Assembly: GCA_030267565.1 (NCBI GenBank)
Contig: BRXU01000015.1
Location: 2,851,001-2,915,000 of the forward strand
Reading direction: 5' to 3'
Source: Pleodorina starrii
Lineage: Eukaryota; Chlorophyta; Chlorophyceae; Chlamydomonadales; Volvocaceae
Length of the DNA stretch: 64,000 nt
Below are positions 54,396 through 64,000 of this stretch, piece after piece (position 1 is the first letter of the stretch; every line of letters begins with the position of its first letter). The notes under the pieces are model-generated. The model was not told the DNA's origin and ran no database searches. It saw only the letters and a list, made by a program, of their open reading frames with translations. Made by a program: the position numbers and the translations under genes.

Positions 54396-57300
54396 ATGGA
54401 GCTGTCTCCTGAAGGCTTAGCAGCTGCGGCAGCAACCCGCCAAGCCGCACGCAAGCGGAACCCCGGCGAGGGCGAGGGCAATGTCGCCGTTCAGGCTGAG
54501 CAGCCGGCCAAGCGCCAGCAGGGCCCCGGAGGCCGGCCGCCGTCCACCTGCACGCACGAGGTTGCGGTGCCGGAAGGATTCGACGAGTCCAGCATCAAGC
54601 TCGACCCGGAGGTCCATGGTAAGGCCCCGGACCACCCCTCTCCGTGCCATCGGCGACCCCTCCCGCTGCTGCATCACACGACCTTACTATGTCTCCAACC
54701 CCGGGGGCTTCTGCCAAACGTCCATGGCACATGAGACATCGCCTGGCCCACTTTGACGGGCCGGGCCGGGCCGTTTTCCCCCTGGTAGCTGTCGCACACG
54801 AGGGAAGCACATCCGGCGGCGTGCTACGCTCGCCGACCTACATATAACCCCCAGCAACTGCCCCTATTGTGCGCAACCGCAGGAACCCTCCACGCCCCCA
54901 CTTACACCGGGCCGCGGGCGAAGGAGTATCCGTTCGTGCTGGACCCATTCCAGGAGACCAGCGTGGCATGCCTGGTAAGGCGCCGCAGGAGGGGACAATT
55001 AAAACGGCCCGGGACGAGGGAACGCAACGCAGTTACCTGGGATACTACCCGGAAGAGGGGACATTACGATGGGCAAGGGCGCCGCCCTTTCGACGGCTTC
55101 GATTGGATGAACCGAATGGGTGGCGAAGCAATACGCGCTCGCTCGCAGCGTCGGCACAAACGTGCGCGTCGTTTCAAAAGCTTGGGAAGGAAAGGGAGGC
55201 TACGCGGAGGGCACCCGGGCCAGGTGCCGGTGGAACCGTCCAGGGAGGACGGGCGATGGCGGCTGGCCCCAGGGAGCAGCGGACTCGACAGAACGAGCTA
55301 CAATAAAAACAGACGTTCAGCGGAATTCGGGCTTGGTCGATGGGGCCCTACAACGCCTGGGCGCGGCGCGGCTCGGCGCCGGGGCGCTGCCCCTGGAGCC
55401 GTGCCAGGGACGCCGGCTCATGCGGGTTGCGCTGGGGGCTGTTTGGTCGGGAGCGCCGCCAAAGTCGCTCGTCCGCATGCGCCCGCATGTGCTTCGCGCA
55501 CCGGTCCCTCAAGAACTGCCTCCTGGCCCACGCCCTGGCTGGGTCCGTCACCCCCTCCTCTGCTGTTCGCCCTCGGCCCGCTCATCCCTTTGCCCGCTCC
55601 GTCCTTCCCCGTCTTGCAGCGCCTGCCTCACCGGCATCGGGCGGCATCCACCCGGGCAGCCACCCTCACCCCACCCTCACCCCACCCTTACCTCAACCCG
55701 CCCCGCCACACCCCACCCTCACCTCTCTCATCCCACCCCGCCGCCCGCCACACCCCACCCCAGGAGCGCCGCGAATCCGTCCTTGTCTCCGCGCACACAT
55801 CGGCGGGCAAGACCGTCGTGGCCGAGTGAGTGCGGGGTTAGTGGGTCGCTTGGGAGCAGGAGCGGGAAAATGGGGGGGGGGCGTGCGGAGGGCTCCGGCA
55901 GCCGCTTGACCAGGAGGGGGGGCCCGCGGAGGGGGCCGATGGGGGTTCGGGTGGGAGGTCATGGTCGCGATCGGGATAGGGAGGGAGGGAAGCAGGGAGG
56001 GAGGCAGGGAGGGTGCGGGGACAGCGACCGACCGACGTGTGAGAGCCCCTACGTCCCGCCGCCGCTGCGTCATGTTGTTATTGTTGTTGTTGTTTACCAT
56101 GCCTCCCTCCCTCCCCAGGTACGCCATCGCCATGGCCTTCCGCAGCAACCAACGCGTCATCTACACGTCACCGCTCAAGGCAGGTGCAGGGGGAAGGGGC
56201 ACCGGGGCAATGGCGTGGAGGGCGGGCGGAGGGGGCTTTGGGGGAGGGGTGGCCCCTTCCAGCAGGCCCCTTCGTGGGTGCGCACGCACGCGGTCCTGCG
56301 CACCGTCCAACGGCCTCCGCGGTGGCGGCTCTTGATCGGGAGCTGGAGGCTGGGAGCTGGGCCCCGGGTCGTGGCAGCCAGGATGCGTGACTTGCGATGC
56401 CAGCCGTGCCGGCCCTACCCTGCCCTACCCCACGGTACCCCAACCGGGCTGGATGCCTCGACGCTGTGGGTCTCTGCGGACGGCGCCCCGGGGTCCCTCA
56501 GCTGTTGGCGTTATACGCGTGGTGTGGGCAGTGGTAGCGGGGGTGGTAGTGGGGGTTGTGGTGGTGTAGGCGCGGGAGATGCGGGCCGGGGCTGGCCCTC
56601 CCTTCCCATGGGCCAAGGGCGATGTGGGTCGCTCTGCTGCCGCGGGTCGGTCGGTCCAGGCTGCGGACGACCTGATGGCAGGTCGTGTGGTGTGGTGTGG
56701 TGTGGACGTGTGGTGTGGTGTGGACGTGTGGTGTGGTGTGGGGAGATGCCTTCCTCTCCGCCACATGGCCTAGCTGCTGCACACATTTGCATTGGGCCCC
56801 CCCTCTGTAGACTTCGCTATGCGGGAGTTGGGTCGACCTCGCAACGGTGTCTTGTGTTGGGGTCCTCCGATGGGTCGTCGACGGGGGAGGGAAAGGGGGG
56901 AGGGGAGAGGGGGGAGAGGGCCGGCACTGGGGCCGCAGCCGTGCGGTGGCGCTGTCCCCATGCGGTGGTGTGTATGTTGCCTGAAGCCTGGCAGGGGGCT
57001 GGGTAGGGAGGCATGCGTGCAGTCCGGAGGGGCGTCGGAGGCGGCAGCGGGCGGGGGCCCCAAGAGCAAGCGCCTTGGACTTGGCGCAAGCTGGCCACAC
57101 GTACCCACCCATCCTGTTTGCCCCTGCCTCCGCCGCTGCCGCTGTTGCCGCGGCCGCTGCTGCCTCCTGCGTCCTTCCATTCCGCTGCTGCTGCTGCTGC
57201 TGGTACTGCTGCTGCTGCTGCTGGGGTGGTGCTGCTGCTGCTCCCCTGTTCTCAGGCTCTCTCCAATCAGAAGTTCCGGGAGCTGTCGGAGGCGTTCGGG

Positions 57301-60300
57301 GGCGATGTGGGGCTGATGACGGGCGACGTGAGCCTCAATCCCAACGCCTCGTGCATCGTCATGACGACCGAGATCCTGCGGTCCATGATCTACAGGTGGG
57401 GGGGGGTGGGGGGGGCTCGGGGGTGGAGGGGGGGGGTAAAGACATATACACACACATAAATACACACAAAAAAACACACACGAATTGCGGATTACGGAAT
57501 ACGAACCAAAGGCGGGATGGTGGGTGAGGGGTGGCTAGGGGAGGTGGCGGCCGAAAGGGGGGGAGGGGGGGTGCAGTGCTTGCAGGCTGGGGGGAAGAGG
57601 AGGATAAGAAGGGGAGAAGGGCTGGACGAGTGGGTGAAGCGGCCTGCGCGTGAGCACGTTCGCAAACCCATCCAGCCAGCCACCCACCCACCCACCGCCT
57701 CTATTTGGAAACCTTGGGCGCTCGGAAGCCCCCCCCCCCTTGGCTCCTACCGGCAGCCAGTTGCCAGTCGTTCGCCAACGCCGTCGCAACGCCGGCGCTC
57801 CTTCCGGCTCCGAAACCCACCTCCCTCCCCACCCCACCCCCCAGCGGCGCATCCACTGCCACCCCATCCACTGCCACGCATTTCTCATCCTCCTGTCCTC
57901 TCGTATCCCCTTACTTGTCCCTACGCGGCTCGCGGCCTTCCTCCCCCGCGGCTGCAGGGGCAGCGAGTTGCTTCGGGAGGTAGCCTGGGTGGTGTTTGAC
58001 GAGGTGCACTACATGCAGGTGGGCGCAAAGGGGTGGCGGGGTGGGGTGGGGTGGGGTGGGTGAGTGGGTGCGGGGGTGCATAACAATCAAGGAGTGAAGA
58101 TGGGAAACCGCAGCGATGAGACGGAGGCGGCGTTAGGGGTGGGTGGGAGGTGGGGGATTCCTTACCTATTTCGTCGTAGTACTTTGGTTCGTCGTATGGG
58201 AGGAGGGCCGAGGGGGGGGGGTGGAGCCGCGCCCAGCACCCCAACCCGACCCAACCCGACCCGCCTACAGCTCAGGGTGCTGCCTGCCTCCCCCCCGCGG
58301 ACGCGCAACGCCACGCAATGCCGGGTGGCCTCCCCGGGAGAGGAGCAGTCCCCCTCCCTTCAAAAAGGCGCAATTGCAGGTTTGCAACCCCCCTGCCCCC
58401 GCCTCTGCCTCTGCGCCGACTCGCCCCCGTCCCACCGTTGCGTCCGCCCCTCCGCTGCGGTATCTTGTTTGTTAACCCCCTTTACCCCCTGGGGGGAGGT
58501 CGAGGCCTCGGGTTCGCTCGCGTTTACGGTCTCTCGGCAACCCCCCATGTCCGGTATCCTCAATGCACCTGATGCCCCACGGCCCCACCCAGATCCCCCA
58601 CCCTGTTCCCCCAGCCTGACGCCCCTAATGCCCCATCCCACACCCACCCTGACAGGACCGGGAGCGGGGCGTGGTGTGGGAGGAGACCATCATCTTCCTG
58701 GACCACCACACCAAAATGGTACGACAGTACGGCACCGTTACTGCGGTTCCTGCCGTTCCTGTCTTTCCTAAATTTAATGTCCCTCGGTGCCCTTGCGCCG
58801 TCGCGCCGCCACCTGGTTGTTATTGTCGCCCTTCCCTCCACACCCGCCCAAACCCTAAAACCCGTAAAACCGCCTTAAAACCCACGAAAACCCCCGCAAC
58901 AGGTGTTTCTGTCCGCCACGCTGTCCAACAGCTCCCAGTTCGCGGCCTGGGTGGCCCACCTGCACCGCTCGCCCTGCCACGTGGTGTACACCGACTACAG
59001 ACCCACGCCGCTGCAGGTACCGTATTGGGGGAGGGGGGGCGCACGTGTGTGTGTGTGTGTCTCCACGGCGTGTGTGGCACGGCGTGTGTGTGTGGGGGGG
59101 CACGGCATGTGTGCGCGGAGGGGGGTGTTTGGGGTGTGTGTGTAGGGGGGTGTTACCAGGGAGAACAGCGAACTTGTTGCAAATGGGTAAAAGAAATCGA
59201 CCCGGGACGAGACTTGTTGCAAATGGGCGGTCAAGGTGTCAATAAGTTATCCCGCTCTTAACACATTCGGTTTCACCTCGCACCCCCCCCCCCTCCGGGC
59301 TCTGGCCTATACGTGGATAACCCCCACCCCACCCCTCCCCACCCCACCCCGCAGCACTACGCCTACCCTCTGGGCGGCAAGGGGCTGTACCTGCTGTTGG
59401 ACGAGCGGGGGAACTTCAGGTACGGCATGGTTCCGTTAGTACGGGGACTCAACCGCCAACCGCCACCACCACGTGCACGAGGGGGCGGGGACGGGGGCGG
59501 GGGAGGAGGAGGGGGGCCGAGACGTGGAGGTGTCTAGGGCTCAGTGCTGCGCCTTGCAACCTTTGTCGCGACCGTAACCCGCCCCCCTCCCATGAACCCC
59601 ATTGAAACACTCCCTACAACCTCCCCACCCCCACTACCCCAACCGTCCGGGCCGTTTTAATTACAACCCCCCACTACCCCAACCGCCCCTGGTCCTTCGC
59701 TTCGGATCGTATTTTGTTAGCTCTTACCTCACCCCCTCCTGAACCGCCCTTCGTATACTGTTACCGTATACTGTACCCCTTGAAAAACGTACCCCCTCGA
59801 AACCCACCCCCCACCCCGGAGGTTCCGGAGGTTCAGCGGCGGTAGCAGCATGATCAACAACGTCCGCAGTGACTCATATTTGTATATAAAGGAACATATC
59901 ACTCCCTGACCCCACCCCACCCTTCTCGGACACCTGCCCCCTAGGTCGGAGAACTTCGACAAGCTCCGGGAGACTCTCACCCAGACGGTGGGGCCCTCAG
60001 CGGAGGAGGGGGAGCTGGACGCGGCAAATGGCGGCGGCGGAGGCGGAGACGGCGGGGGCCGCGGCGGCGGCGGCCGCGGCGGGCGGGGCGGCCGCGGCGG
60101 CCGTGGAGGGCGCGGCGGGCGGGGCGGCGTGATGGCGGCGGCGGGCGGGAGGGGCGGGAGGGGCGGCGGCAAGAGCATGGCGGATATGCGGGAGCAGGTG
60201 GCGAGCATCTTGGCGGTAAGGGGGGAGGGAGGAGGAGGGTGAGGGGGAGGGGAGGGGGGTTATCCACGTATAGGCCGGAGCCCGTGAACGGTAAAAGTAA

Positions 60301-63300
60301 CGGAAGAAGGCCGTCTCGTCTGCAAAAGAACAGTGAGGCGAGGGGGGGAGGGGGGAGGTAGCGTAGTGGATGAGATACCGCAGCGGACGGATGCGGAGGA
60401 GGAGGAGGAGGAGGAGGAGGTCGGGTGGGGTCTGCGGTGGGGTTTTTCACGTGGGGGGGAGGGGTCTGGGTTGGGTCGGTTCGGGTTGCTCACACACTCC
60501 CCCAATCCAACCCAAATCCAACCCCAATCCAATCCAAATCCAATCCAATCCGAATATCCGATCCAATCCACCCCAATCCGATCCAAATCCAATCCAATCC
60601 AATCCGAATATCCCATCCAAATCCCACCCCAATCCGATCCGATCCAGGCCATCAAGTTCCAAAAGTGGGAGCCGGTCATCTTCTTCTCCTTCGCTCGCCG
60701 GGACTGTGAGTCGTACGCGAACGCGTTGCTGGCACGAAAAGACGTGAGTGGAGGAGAAAGGAGAGGGGAGGGGAAAGTGGAGGGGACGGCGCCAGGGGGG
60801 AAAGGGGGAGAGGAGGGAGGGGAGGGCGCCGGTGCGGGCAGGGCAGGGCAGGGCAAGGGACGAGTCATGGTGCATGGGTGGCATGGGGAAGGAAGGGGGG
60901 GGGCCTGGGCCATGGCCCAGGGGTGGCACCAGAGCCGAGCCGCGGGGACGAGACGCGCACAGCGGATGATTACACACCGGTGTGTGTGTGTGTGGGGGGG
61001 AGTCAGGGAGTGATATGCTCCTTTATAAAACAATGAGTCACTGCGGACGTTGTTGATCAAGCTGCTGCAGCCGGGAGGGGGGCCGCTGGCTCGCATCCAG
61101 CGATTTCGTGCCTCGAGATCGAATACGGCAGGGTAGGGTGGGGGATGGGTGCCGCCCGGGGGGGGGGCACCTGCGCCCGCGCCTTCGCGTCGCCCTCCAC
61201 CTCCACCTCCGCCGGCAAATAGAGCTCCCAACCCCCACCCCCACCATGGATCACCGTTTCTGTTCCTCCTCCGCTGCGGTATGTTTTTTTCTTATCTCCC
61301 TTCCAGCCCCATCCCTTGAACCCGCCTGCCGCCGCCCGCTGCGGTTTCATCCTTATCATCCCACCCCCACCCCCCTCCCCCACCCCCCAACCGTGTGCCT
61401 CCGTGTGCCTCCGTGTGTCTCCGTGTGACTGTGGCATCCAGCCTCGGGGTAAGGCTGGCGATTCGGACAAGGAGCGGGAGAAGGAGCTGCTGTTCGACTT
61501 CAACAGCGAGGAGGAGAAGGTGCAGGTGGAGGAGGTGAGAGGAGGGGGGGGGCGGGGGGGCCGAGAGGTGGAGGGGTGGCAGGCGGAGGAGTAAGGGGAG
61601 GGGGAGGGAAGGGCTGCACCGGGGGCGAGTGGGCCCCCTCCATGGGTGTACGACAAGGAAGGCGCTGTGGGGTTGACTCAAAAAGAGGTGCGATGGAGCG
61701 ATGGATGGATGGATGGATGGACGGATGATCCGAGGGGCATCCGATCTGGCGATGTCGGCTCTCGGCCACGAAAGGAGTACCGCCGCATCCCAGTCCCCCG
61801 GGGCATCCCAGCTGCTGCTGCTGCTGCTGCTGCATCGCCTGTACTCCCCCGGCTGCGTCGGGGGCACCCGCGCGGCCCCGAACGCATGGCCGCACTCGCA
61901 TTTGGTCCTCAGCCAACGGACTATTGCCCAACGCTGCGTAACGGCGCCCTTCGCCTTCCTCCGCTTTCCATCGCATCGCCGGCCGCCGGTTGCTGCCGCC
62001 TGGCGGGTCGCTTTTTTACCCTCCCCTTCGGCGCAACCCCCTTTTCTTGGGCTCCTTTCAGCCTGATGTGGATAATAGGAGGGTTATTGAACCATACCTC
62101 TCATTGCCTTCCACACCTTCCCTCCCCGGTTCCCCGGCCGCTTCCCTACGCACCTCCCCCGCCCCTTGCCTGTTCCCTCTCTTCCCCCCCCCCTCTCATT
62201 GCCGTCCCTCCACCTTCCCCCACCTCCACCTCCACCTTCCCCCCCACCTCCACCTCCCCCTTCCTCCCTCCCCCCACCCCTTCAGATCTACACCAACGCG
62301 CTGCAGTGTCTGAGCGAGGCGGACCGGCAGCTCAAGCCCATCAGCCGCATGCTGCCACTGCTCAAGAGGGGCATTGGGGTGCACCACTCGGGTGGGTGGG
62401 TGGGTGAGAAGGGGGGCGGAGGGGCGGGGAGGGGCAGGGAGCGGCGGGGAGGGGAGGGGAGGGAAGGGGCCCTCCAGGGTTCAGTTATTACGGTAGTTGC
62501 GGCTTGCGGGTTGGGGCTGGGTTTGGCGGCCAAGCGCAGGTCGATGGCACTTGACTGGTCGGGGCCGCGCCGCACAGACAATTCTTCCACCCCTCCCCCC
62601 CCGGTGTGCCGGGTGCGCCCATTCCTTGCCTTCCCTTCCTTTTCCCCTCCCTGAGCCGGCCCCCACCCCGCTCCCTCGCATTCGCCTCCAGACTACTTTC
62701 TACACCCCCTGCCTCCCTCCCCTCCCCCCTGCCTCCCTGCCTGCCTCCCTCCCACCTGCCTCCCTGCCTGCCTCCCTCCCCCCTGCCTCCCTCCCTCCCT
62801 CCCGCCCCCTTCAGGCCTGTTGCCCATTCTGAAGGAGCTGATCGAGATTCTGTTCCAGGAGGGGCTGCTCAAGGTGGGTGCGGCACCTCCTGGGGGGGGG
62901 GGTACCTGGGGGGGGGGGCGGTGTGTGTTTGTGTGTGTAAGGAGGGGAGGGGAGGGAACGGGGGGTAGTAAGAGATACTAGTTTTGGGTTTTGGGTGAGT
63001 GAGCAGGGGCTTGGCTGTGGGGCGGGTGGGTGGGTGAGCGAAAGGGGTATGGCTGGTGGGCCCCGAAGCCGAAAAGGCCGGAACGGTTTCTGTAAATTTG
63101 GGATACCCCGTTGACGGAATGGTTGCGCTGGTGGGGCTGCCGTAACTTGAACTGCCTCCCTCCCTCCCTGCCTCCCTCCCTGCCTCCCTCGCCGCCTCCC
63201 TTCCTGCCTCCCTCGCCGCCACCCTCCCTTCCTGCCTCCCTCGCCGCCACCCTCCCTTCCTGCCTCCCTCGCCGCCACCCTCCCTTCCTGCCTCCCTCGC

Positions 63301-63689
63301 CGCCACCCTCCCTTCCTGCCTCCCTCGCCGCCACCCTCCCTTCCTGCCTCCCTCGCCGCCACCCTCCCTGCCTGCCTCCCTCGCCGCCTCCCTTCCTGCC
63401 TCCCTCGCCGCCACCCTCCCTCCCTGCCTCCCTCTAGGGACCCATTGCGGGGACCATTGCTCATGTCGTCATGCACTTAATAAAGAAACCGCTTTTACCT
63501 TCCCTTCCCCCTACCCCCTCCCCCCTAACCCCTAACCCCCCCCTACCCCCCCCCTACCCCCAGGTGTTGTTCACCACTGAGACCTTCGCGATGGGCCTCA
63601 ACATGCCCGCCCGCTGTGTGGTGTTCACCGCCATGAGGAAGTGGGACGGAGAGGAGAACCGATGGATCAGCTCGGGGGAATACATTCAG
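54396..63689 (+). CDS. MTR4: MTR4-type exosome RNA helicase (3'-truncated by the window)
   Basis: Fifteen in-phase exons give the first 544 residues: 54396-54618, 54883-54974, 55764-55825, 56119-56179, 57256-57395, 57958-58018, 58656-58718, 58903-59016, 59355-59419, 59945-60215, 60648-60743, 61442-61534, 62286-62391, 62815-62873, 63564-63689. It is a Ski2-like DExH helicase that feeds RNA to the nuclear exosome as part of TRAMP-type complexes. Visible motifs: [14 protein letters not shown] (Q motif), SAHTSAGKT (Walker A, ~114-122), [38 protein letters not shown] (~207), VFLSATLSN (~235), [59 protein letters not shown] and SSGEYIQ, where the window cuts it before SGRAGRRG. A Gly/Arg-rich (RGG-type) insert of about 50 residues in exon 10 is not typical of MTR4. 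The exon 4 donor must be GC (AAG|GCAGGT) to keep KALSNQ. Confidence 0.92.
56685..56745. repeat. GTGTGGTGTGGAC-type tandem repeat
   Basis: Imperfect copies of TGTGGTGTGGTGTGGACG in MTR4 intron 4. Confidence 0.8.
58094..58138 (-). repeat. Dispersed repeat family B copy
   Basis: GAAGATGGGAAACCGCAGCG then ATGAGACGGAGGCGGCGTTAG in MTR4 intron 6. Confidence 0.5.
59293..59325 (+). repeat. Dispersed repeat family A copy, directly before an MTR4 exon
   Basis: CTCCGGGCTCTGGCCTATAC then GTGGATAACCCCC; a C-rich tract and CGCAG lead straight into the exon at 59355. Confidence 0.75.
59837..59912 (+). repeat. Dispersed repeat family D copy, directly before an MTR4 exon
   Basis: Shares GATCAACAACGTCCGCAG, TATATAAAGGAACATATCAC and CCCTGACCCC with 22731-22809. 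The C-rich end leads to the CTAG acceptor of the exon at 59945. Confidence 0.75.
60259..60283 (-). repeat. Dispersed repeat family A copy, reversed, just after an MTR4 exon
   Basis: GGTTATCCACGTATAGGCCG, 44 bases after the donor of the exon ending at 60215, so here the element's C-rich side faces the exon's 3' end. Confidence 0.65.
60485..60646. repeat. AATCCAATCC / CCGATCC degenerate tract before an MTR4 exon
   Basis: About 160 bases of short AATCC-type repeats forming the 3' end of MTR4 intron 10, up to the CAG at 60645-60647. Confidence 0.8.
60994..61078 (-). repeat. Dispersed repeat family D copy, reversed
   Basis: Reverse complement of the family D core (CTGCGGACGTTGTTGATC) with GTCAGGGAGTGATATG, in MTR4 intron 11. 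Confidence 0.7.
61262..61297 (+). repeat. Dispersed repeat family B copy
   Basis: TTCCTCCTCCGCTGCGGTAT followed by GTTTTTTTCTTATC in MTR4 intron 11; a second weak copy (CGCTGCGGTTTCATCC) follows near 61338. Confidence 0.5.
63190..63436. repeat. 28-bp minisatellite, about 8 copies
   Basis: Unit CCTCGCCGCCACCCTCCCTT plus CCTGCCTC, in MTR4 intron 14. Confidence 0.9.
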
Positions 63690-63726
63690 GTGGGGGAGTG
63701 TGTGTGTATGTGGGTGTGGGATAGGC

Positions 63727-64000
63727 CAGGGCAGGGCAGGGCAGGGCAGGGCAGGGCAGGGCAGGCCAGGGCAGGGCAGGGCAGGGCAGGGCAGGGCAGG
63801 GCAGGGCAGGGCAGGGCAGGGCAGGGCAGGGCAGGGCAGGGCAGGGCAGGGCAGGGCAGGGCAGGGCAGGGCAGGGCAGGGCAGGGCAGGGCAGGGCAGG
63901 GCAGGGCAGGGCAGGGCAGGGCAGGGCAGGGCAGGGCAGGGCAGGGCAGGGCAGGGCAGGGCAGGGCAGGGCAGGGCAGGGCAGGGCAGGGCAGGGCAGG
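63727..64000. repeat. (GGGCA)n array running off the right edge
   Basis: More than 50 perfect GGGCA pentamers with one interruption (GGCCAGGG near 63763) in the MTR4 intron after exon 15. The true length is unknown because the window ends inside it. Confidence 0.97.

Noticed and set aside
54975..55763. Plus-strand frames within the MTR4 second intron as extra exons
   Set aside because: Exon 2 joins exon 3 in phase with the conserved [20 protein letters not shown] transition, leaving no room for more coding.
1..64000. CRISPR arrays, operons, bacterial promoters or prophage
   Set aside because: The window is eukaryotic nuclear DNA with spliceosomal introns; tandem arrays here lack the repeat-spacer pattern.

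Overview
The window looks like nuclear DNA of a GC-rich volvocine/chlamydomonad green alga. Genes are dense in introns with GT-AG borders, acceptors are C-rich tracts ending in CAG, proteins carry long Ala/Gly/Pro/Ser runs, (AC)n tracts and CCCTAAAA telomere-type motifs are scattered throughout, and protein relatives are plant-like. The species cannot be fixed from the sequence. Exon borders below were worked out by hand from splice motifs, unbroken reading phase and family alignment from memory. No transcript data or database search was available.

Layout, left to right. 1-2462: no gene seen in the first 1.4 kb, then the 3' UTR of a minus-strand gene. 2463-10367 (-): a very large Arg/Asp-rich protein with a DCD (development and cell death) domain split over four small exons. 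10434-15957 (-): a large low-complexity nuclear-type protein with an N-terminal HARE-HTH-like winged helix and AT-hook-like motifs. These two reading frames can be joined by one in-phase intron and may be a single gene of about 3,200 residues. 16427-19327 (+): a small, probably plastid-targeted membrane protein (FAM210/DUF1279-like). Its single intron has been filled by three successive LINE-type insertions, each starting and ending in (AC)n. 20184-26144 (+): a ten-exon SLC30A9/ZnT9-type cation-diffusion-facilitator protein with a mitochondrial-type N terminus. 26145-31810: gene-poor, convergent 3' ends, simple repeats. 31811-47518 (-): a 24-exon secreted subtilisin-like (S8, KP-43-like) protease whose introns house several very long tandem arrays. 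47519-50887: no convincing gene, but a long RNA-type hairpin. 50888-51778 (+): an intronless (S)-ureidoglycine aminohydrolase (bicupin, ureide/purine catabolism). 54396 to beyond the right edge (+): an MTR4-type exosome RNA helicase, 15 exons seen, cut off by the window.

The genes do not form a pathway; this is an ordinary stretch of nuclear chromosome. The unusual content is in the introns and in the first gene pair. There are (i) short dispersed repeat families whose C-rich end repeatedly lies directly in front of a real or decoy 3' splice site in unrelated genes, (ii) apparent LINE targeting of (AC)n microsatellites, (iii) two frame-inferred GC-AG introns, and (iv) the possible HARE-HTH / RD-rich / DCD fusion.
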